Assembly: GCA_003427395.1 (NCBI GenBank)
Contig: BFEA01000070.1
Location: 2,860,023 to 2,893,721, forward strand
DNA: 33,699 bases
Direction of reading: 5' to 3'
Source of the DNA: Chara braunii
Lineage: Eukaryota; Streptophyta; Charophyceae; Charales; Characeae
Every line of letters begins with the position of its first letter. Position 1 is the stretch's first letter. Under the pieces are notes generated by a model. That model saw nothing but the letters and a program-made list of their open reading frames with translations. It had not been told where the DNA came from and searched no databases. Both the position numbers and the translations under genes were made by a program. Positions 28,676 to 33,699 of this stretch are shown here, in pieces.

Positions 28676-28857
28676 GAGCCAGGTACTAACCTGGCATGTT
28701 GGCGCGTGCTGCAGATACCTCGAAGACGAAGCTGGAGCAACGGCGCTACAAGTAAGTACCTCCGGCCTCCTCCCAATCTCTCTCTCTCTCTCTTTCTCTC
28801 TTAGACACACACACACCCACACACACACACATACACTCACGTAGTAGTGTAGTAATG

Positions 28858-28950
28858 TATATGTCTACGTTCTAGTGCTAGATTCATTTCGATTTTTCAG
28901 TGTAGATTTCCATGTTCTAGCGTTAGATTCATTCGTTTTTTCTCATCATA
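28858..28950. repeat. Two-copy short tandem repeat
   Basis: TGTCTACGTTCTAGTGCTAGATTCATT... and TAGATTTCCATGTTCTAGCG...AGATTCATTCG form two units of about 50 bp. A related phrase, TTTTCATGTTCTAGCG, occurs at 1545. Confidence 0.6.
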
Positions 28951-29290
28951 TCGATGGTAGTAGCGCAAGGTTAGTCGCGGGGAAGAAGACTTACCTGTCT
29001 TCTTTCGTTGTCGTCGTCGTCGTTATCAGTCGTCGTCGTCGCCAATCGATGCCTTTCGACCGCGCTCCCTAGCGGCAAACCGTCGAGATCATCGCGATCC
29101 AGACACTTCGTCGGATCATTCAATCGGTAGGGGCGACGGCGGCGTGTGTACAAAGGGCAGGGGCGTAATCAGCACGAGGCATTTCAAGATCGGTGATTAC
29201 AACAATCTACCCCCGTTGCGATGAAGACCCCTCTCCTCGTCTCCCTCTTTTTTTTTTTTTTCTTCTTCTTCCTTTCTACTTCTTCTCCCT

Positions 29291-29432
29291 ACTTGCGCCA
29301 CTTCTCCCGCTCGCGCCACTTCTCCCGCTCGCGCCACCTCTCCCGCTTGCACCACCTCTCCCGCTTACGCCACCTTTCCCGCTTACGCCACCTCTCCTGC
29401 TTGCGCCACCTCTCCTGCTTGCGCCACCTCCC
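29291..29432. repeat. 18-bp minisatellite, seven or more units
   Basis: Units of type CCACTTCTCCCGCTCGCG repeat in phase with small changes. Because 18 is divisible by three, all frames stay open, which explains the overlapping repetitive ORFs. Confidence 0.9.
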
Positions 29433-29662
29433 CGTGCGGTCTTTCCACCTCGGCTCCGTTCGGAGTTTTCCCCCGTCTAGCCTCCGAGGTGGCGAGCTCC
29501 CTGGCTCGCGATCCGCTTTGCGGCGCCGTTCTCCCGAGGTCGTGAGCCAGTATCGAGCCGGCTAAGCTCGATGTCCCCGATCCGTGGCCAATGGACTTGC
29601 CCGATATTCGAGGCAAATTCATTACAGTAAGTTTTACTGGAGAAATTCGTACACGTAAAAAA

Positions 29663-29694
<32 letters not shown>

Positions 29695-29855
29695 AAAAAC
29701 TCAAAATAAAGAAAAATAGGAAATCCAAAAAGAAAAAAGAAAAAAAAAAAAAAAAAACAGAATCTAATTTCTAATTACCCTATCGTGCCAAATGGCAGAC
29801 CCTCGTTATAGCACGGGCTAAGGTCCAACTAACAACCTAACTGTAACTAATCCTA
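29433..29855. other. No gene; A-rich spacer
   Basis: GC-rich sequence followed by A-rich runs (29657-29758). I see no gene. Confidence 0.45.
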
Positions 29856-29865
29856 ATACAGAGAT

Positions 29866-29882
29866 CGCGGGTTCAAGCCCCG
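29866..29882 (+). other. tRNA T-arm-like sequence
   Basis: GCGGG-TTCAAGC-CCCGC is a perfect 5-bp stem with a 7-nt loop matching the tRNA T-arm and pol III B box. No matching D-arm or acceptor stem at tRNA spacing, so a SINE remnant or tRNA fossil is more likely than a tRNA gene. Confidence 0.45.
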
Positions 29883-29936
29883 CCAGACTTCATGTGGGGT
29901 GAAAACGGGCAGCCCTAGTGCCGCTTCCTATGAAAA

Positions 29937-30019
29937 GGGAGCTAGCTCAGGATCGGTTGGACTTGATCCCCAAGTCTGTGGCATATCAGTCCAGACCCGT
30001 ACCTACTGAGCTAGCTCCC
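29937..30019 (+). other. 14-bp inverted repeat with tRNA-like arms
   Basis: GGGAGCTAGCTCAG (29937-29950) and CTGAGCTAGCTCCC (30006-30019) are perfect inverted repeats 83 bp end to end. Inside, GACTT/AAGTC closes a 7-nt loop (29960-29976), like an anticodon arm, and TAGCTCAGGATCGGTTGG resembles a tRNA D-arm. No T-arm with TTCRA is present, so this is not a normal tRNA gene. Confidence 0.5.
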
Positions 30020-30084
30020 ATTTCTGGTAGAAAGGGAACAACTCTAGTATGTATAGAGTAATGTCTCCACGCATCTCAACGATA

Positions 30085-30915
30085 CGAGCCTATTTCAGAG
30101 TCTGCGCATGCGCGCGGTTGTCTGTTCGCATGCCTGTTTTTAGCGCTTTGTCCGTTTGAGTGTGTGTGTGACCCGCAAGGGTACTTGCTTTGCTTGGGAG
30201 GCCCCGCAGGGCGGTAGTTACTTGTGGCCTTGACTTTGGGGTTTGTAGCGGGAAAACACTCAGGTAGTGGGTCGGCTGGTACTTGGCCGTGGCCGCGATA
30301 TTGAGGGTCAAGGGGGGAAAGTTATAAGGCAGTGGGGTAAACCCGCATACTCAGAACAACGGGGAAAATACTCAAGTAGCAGGTAGGCTGGTACCATACC
30401 TAGTAAAGGCAGGCGTGCCGCGCAGTCAGGAAGTCACCGTTTCAAGAGGCAAACGCTTTGCCATATGCAGGAAGTCGGGCGAAGCCCTCTGTCCTACTCG
30501 TGGTATACCGCTTGAGCCAAGCTCTTAGAATTTCAGGGTGCTACCTCAACCTGACGATCACTCATTGTTAATCGCCCCACCCGTACGGTCCGGCCGTATA
30601 TTAATTTTAACTTGGCTATCGTACATATGCTTAAGCCTCCGTCGCGGTGTAGGTTGTAGGTTTACCCGATATAACACTTAACCCAATCGACCCCTCGACC
30701 TCTTCGATCGAAGGGTATTATTACCGACTCTATCCATCAGAGCGCACGTCACAATAACGCGCGCTCATACCTATCGAAATTTTCTCACCGATTTGCCCCG
30801 GCCTCAATGGCCGAGGAAATAGTTTCAAGTGTCAGGCCAAAGTGTGCACACCCTTTTCACCCCAGACCGACTCTGTCACGGTAGCCGACGTCGTCACTGT
30901 GTCGAATGCAAAGCA
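30085..30915. repeat. Structured GC-rich repeat DNA; no gene
   Basis: A 33-bp phrase, GGGAAAACACTCAGGTAGTG (30249) and GGGGAAAATACTCAAGTAGC (30361), each followed by GG..GGCTGGTAC, shows a diverged tandem duplication with a period of about 112 bp. CGGCC/GGCCG pairs near 30800. Confidence 0.5.
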
Positions 30916-30919
30916 CAAT

Positions 30920-30943
30920 CAAATACCCTTGTAAGGGTATTTG
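30920..30943 (+). other. Palindrome with core ACCCTTGTAAGGGT (second copy)
   Basis: CAAATACCCTT pairs with AAGGGTATTTG around GT, all Watson-Crick. Same core as 20992-21017 with outer bases changed on both sides. Confidence 0.9.
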
Positions 30944-30949
30944 GTCCGA

Positions 30950-33060
30950 CACCGCCTCTGCTACACACAAACTCCTGATGGGCCCCTTCCATAGCTGAGA
31001 CCCCTGTCGCAATCGGTCCGAATCCAGGTGGTTGATTATCCTGGATTTCCTGTTCACGGCCCATACACATGACAAGCGGGGGGACGGGGGGACGGGGGGG
31101 GGGAGAACTTGGCATCCCCATTCCCATCGAACCCTCACGTCTGAAAACATAAGAGGGGAGAGGTTGAAGAGGTTGGGGATTAGCGCTCTGATTACCTAGA
31201 TACACCAGCGGCTGAGGGTTCTAGGGCATAAATGGCGGTTGACCTCATTGCATGGGTCCGAGGATGCCCAATTATTGATGTTGTTGGAAGACGTCCGACA
31301 GTTGTTGTTGAAGTTTTTGGCCACCCACCGGATGAGGCAAAAAGGCTGGGTTAACTGCGTTGAAGTAAGGTTGGAAGCCAAAAGGAACTGACCGAGATCC
31401 GTTTTTTGAAACTCCTGATGGAGAACCTCCCCGCAGAGGTCCCGTCTGTCCTTGGTAAGGAGGTCTAATGCCTCTTGCCCTCCACCTTGGTTTGAAGCTT
31501 GTTGCCCCGAACATTTATTTTTTACACATGTGTCATCTATGTGGAAGAACGCCCAACATCTTTTGCAGCGTGACGTTTTTGAGGAAGCTAGTTTCACATC
31601 CAGTTCATCGCCCTCAAAAGTCTCCGGCCAAATTACACCCTTCATGTTGGGTCTTGTCGCCGGGTCAATATCGAATTTAATATTGATCAGGGAGGGTTTC
31701 AACCTATCTGACTCCGTGGGGTGACGTTTGATGATTGGGCCAATTCCTTTTTGGATCTGTGTTTCTAGGAAAAGCATCGCATCCAGCGGAACTTGGATAA
31801 CGATCACGATCACCCAAAAGGTAAGGAAATTTATTTCTCGTCTCTGCTCCTTCAAGTGTGCCTTGGTCAACCAAGGCTTGAACTTGTATTTAGTAGAGCC
31901 AAATGTGAGTTCGTCGTGTCCTTTGTTTACCAACCATAGAGCGATAGCTCTATTTTTGGCAACATAGGATACAACTTTGGGGCTTTCCACCTTCACCCTG
32001 CCACACTTAAGGCCCCCTGTCTCGAAACTTCCTTCCTGCACCTTACTGTCTTCATATGCCCTGGTGATGTCGTCCTTTACCTTTTGAGGTAAAAATTGTG
32101 CCCCCTCGTGGAAGATAATGGTTATCGTGTGTTCTTTAAGCCACACCACTTTGGCCTGATCGATGACGATATTTACCTTGAATCTTGCTTTCCTTCCGTG
32201 AACTTTCATTTCCCCAGGATCCATATCCGGGGGAATGACCCCCTCTTCGTAGCACAATCCAATTAGCTCTATCACTCGTGCATCTTCGTTCTGCTGGCCC
32301 CCCCCATATGGCGCATGTGACCTCGCATTTCTTTCCATTACTACTTCCTCTGCCGTATCGCCCAGTTTCGTATTGGTAAATTAAAAAATTGATAACCCTT
32401 CCAACAAAAGCAATCCAGCTTAGCCCTTCTAGAGTTATGCAAAGGATAAAGAGATAACCGGAGTTAACACTAGATCTATGGTGGGAAACTCCCAGATGCC
32501 CGCTGTGGCTACGAACGACTCCCTCCCAACTGTATGGAGTCGGCTCTTCGACCAAGATGAATCAGCTGCATAGCCACACCTAGCGCTATCATAGCGGTAG
32601 CGACTCTGGTCAAGCACAACTCCGTTACCGTCCGAGCGCCGTAGCGCCGGTGGAAGCGCCCTGGTCGTTCGCCAAGGTATAGACATTGTTGGGTTCCTGT
32701 AGGGAAGATAAGTTGAATTTTGTGAACTCGTCAGCGAAACCGGCTGATGCTGCCGGGTTGAATTGTGAATTTTTTTTTTTCTTCTGAAATACGCCTGACG
32801 TCGGTTGGACCCAATATTTGCCATATACCCCTACCGGACACAGTCCAACGTTGCAAAATGCCCCCAGTACTTGCCAACTTCTCCTAGGCGCGCTATTGAA
32901 AAAGGCAAAAGGCCCAATCGCGGAGGTCCAGATTGCAAAGTTGCACACCATCCTGACAGGGGCACAACACAAAGATTTCGTCCCAAAAGGACATTCCGCT
33001 GTACACACATCTTTCAGGGGCATTTTCGCACATATATCAACTTATGAGGGTATTTTGTAA
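30950..33060 (-). mobile_element. LINE fragment carrying ORF1
   Basis: Contains the long ORF1 (31196-32338), protein-like frames upstream (32625-32780: FNPAASAGFADEFTKFNLSS, then NNVYTLANDQGASTGATALG) and Pro/Gln-rich frames downstream (31500-30950). No endonuclease or RT follows because the repeat with the 30920 palindrome begins there. It may belong to the same LINE family as 7740-13482, but the two share no overlapping part that I can compare. Confidence 0.6.
31196..32338 (-). CDS. LINE ORF1-like RNA-binding protein (CCHC knuckle), probably partial
   Basis: An open frame of 380 codons, the longest in the window. LINE ORF1 proteins bind the element RNA. Residues about 20-240 resemble the RNA-binding region of plant LINE ORF1 (DUF4283-like): IDQAKVVWLKEHTITIIF, then KYKFKPWLTKAHLKEQ and PLDAMLFLETQIQKGIGPII. 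They are followed by INIKFDIDPATRP and, near residues 268-281, a CCHC zinc knuckle CKRCWAFFHIDDTC with C-x2-C-x4-H-x4-C spacing intact. After about residue 285 the frame probably shifts: the alternative frame at 31514-31272 is Gln/Pro-rich (FGFQPYFNAVNPAF, VGGQKLQQQL), as expected after the knuckle. The start at 32338 is merely the first Met; the real N-terminus is likely upstream in another frame. Confidence 0.7.
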   Translation of the reverse strand: MERNARSHAPYGGGQQNEDARVIELIGLCYEEGVIPPDMDPGEMKVHGRKARFKVNIVIDQAKVVWLKEHTITIIFHEGAQFLPQKVKDDITRAYEDSKVQEGSFETGGLKCGRVKVESPKVVSYVAKNRAIALWLVNKGHDELTFGSTKYKFKPWLTKAHLKEQRREINFLTFWVIVIVIQVPLDAMLFLETQIQKGIGPIIKRHPTESDRLKPSLINIKFDIDPATRPNMKGVIWPETFEGDELDVKLASSKTSRCKRCWAFFHIDDTCVKNKCSGQQASNQGGGQEALDLLTKDRRDLCGEVLHQEFQKTDLGQFLLASNLTSTQLTQPFCLIRWVAKNFNNNCRTSSNNINNWASSDPCNEVNRHLCPRTLSRWCI

Positions 33061-33150
33061 ATTATCATCCCCCCCAAAAAAAGATAGAAAAAAAACAAAT
33101 CCTGCCATACAAGGGTCCCCTACATCTCTCCTCCCCCCCCTCCCCCATCT

Positions 33151-33277
33151 CCCAGACCCCAATTTGTCCCGCCCGACCTTGACCTTCTCCCGTCTCTGTG
33201 TGCCGCGTAGTTGACGCTGGCCCTAACATCCCGCCAGCGGGCCGCAGACAGGTCGGGCGGACAAATCGGGGCTTGGG
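33151..33277. other. Long foldback, 27-28 bp arms
   Basis: 33151-33178 pairs with 33251-33277 (common elements CCC, CCCC, ATTTGTC, CGCCCGACC) with a few mismatches. Inside, CGCTGG/CCAGCG and GTCT/AGAC segments can extend the pairing. Overall about 127 nt, the size of a plant miRNA precursor or small foldback element. Confidence 0.7.
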
Positions 33278-33279
33278 AA

Positions 33280-33628
33280 AGAAAAAAGTCCCAGTCGTTG
33301 TAGCCAAGCTGGCTATGGCCCACGTTGCCCCAGGTGCCAAGTTACCTCGGCAGTCTACGCTTCCGAACGGGCAGCGGCGGGCATCCGCCAAGCCCCCGCA
33401 TCTGCGTTGCCGTTTGGTCCGACGGGCAGCGCCGCCGTCTGGTCTTTTTCAAGGGGCAGAGCGCCGCCTTCCAGTTTCCTTTGATGGGCAACCTGTGTCG
33501 AGAGTCAGCTGGGGTTGCAGCTGATCGAGCTGGCGTGTCATCATCGCAGCAGCGTGGCCGAATGAACGACTGTCAATCTCTCCAGCCGAAAAAGAACCCG
33601 TTGCTCTTCGCGTAGATTTTGTTCGTAT

Positions 33629-33630
<2 letters not shown>
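33280..33630. other. No gene recognised
   Basis: GC-rich sequence with overlapping open frames of about 100 codons on the plus strand, Arg- and Pro-rich without domain pattern. I do not call a gene. Confidence 0.4.

Positions 33631-33631
<1 letters not shown>

Positions 33632-33699
<68 letters not shown>
33632..33699. repeat. (TC)n then (CA)n at window end
   Basis: About 52 bp of TC followed by CA to the last base. Mirrors the CA start of the window. Confidence 0.95.

Noticed and set aside
27941-28804. 287-codon plus-strand ORF with a poly-Asn run
   Set aside because: It is held open by pyrimidine-rich sequence and an AAT microsatellite; composition changes abruptly along it and there is no domain pattern.
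30964-30972. CCTGATGGG and the similar site at 31412 as hammerhead cores
   Set aside because: The core requires CUGAUGA; these read CTGATGG and have no GAAA partner.

Overview
This window looks like intergenic DNA from a large, repeat-rich eukaryotic nuclear genome. I recognise no host protein-coding gene. The degraded LINE proteins resemble plant-type non-LTR elements, hammerhead ribozymes sit in short LTR-like repeats, and long dinucleotide and AAT microsatellites are common. A streptophyte plant or charophyte alga such as Chara is my guess; this is inference, not proof. Both ends of the window run into CA microsatellites, and three single N bases occur at 14339, 21498 and 27473.

Layout. 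1-700: a short non-autonomous retroelement with two direct repeats, each carrying a type III hammerhead ribozyme, followed by three tight hairpins. 960-7500: tandem repeats, truncated reverse-strand relatives of the ribozyme element, a tRNA-like SINE head, a 0.8-kb direct repeat pair (3562-4335 and 5243-6045) around a TIR element with an 8-bp flanking direct repeat, and CT minisatellites. 7740-13482: a degenerate minus-strand LINE with endonuclease, reverse transcriptase and C-terminal region, interrupted by about 1 kb of foreign sequence and with its catalytic DD lost. 13500-24240: two diverged, collinear copies (A 13.8-17.1 kb, B 21.0-24.2 kb) of a long element that I take to be LTR-retrotransposon non-coding sequence, separated by GC-rich repeat DNA. 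Each copy contains its own hairpin array. 24.2-30 kb: microsatellites, duplicated blocks and a third hammerhead ribozyme at 26341. 30.0-33.0 kb: another piece of the structured repeat family, then a minus-strand LINE ORF1 (380 codons, intact CCHC knuckle). 33.1-33.7 kb: a long foldback and terminal microsatellites.

The main observation is a recurring architecture: hairpins whose loop or core is conserved between copies while the stem changes on both arms so that pairing is kept. It appears in a 10-copy array (15941-16764) and in at least four pairs of repeat copies (13970/21170, 17049/24198, 18668/18844, 20994/30920). With the hammerhead ribozymes, this suggests that RNA or single-strand structure is a selected feature of the non-coding parts of these elements. 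The observation is read directly from the sequence; the function is unknown.
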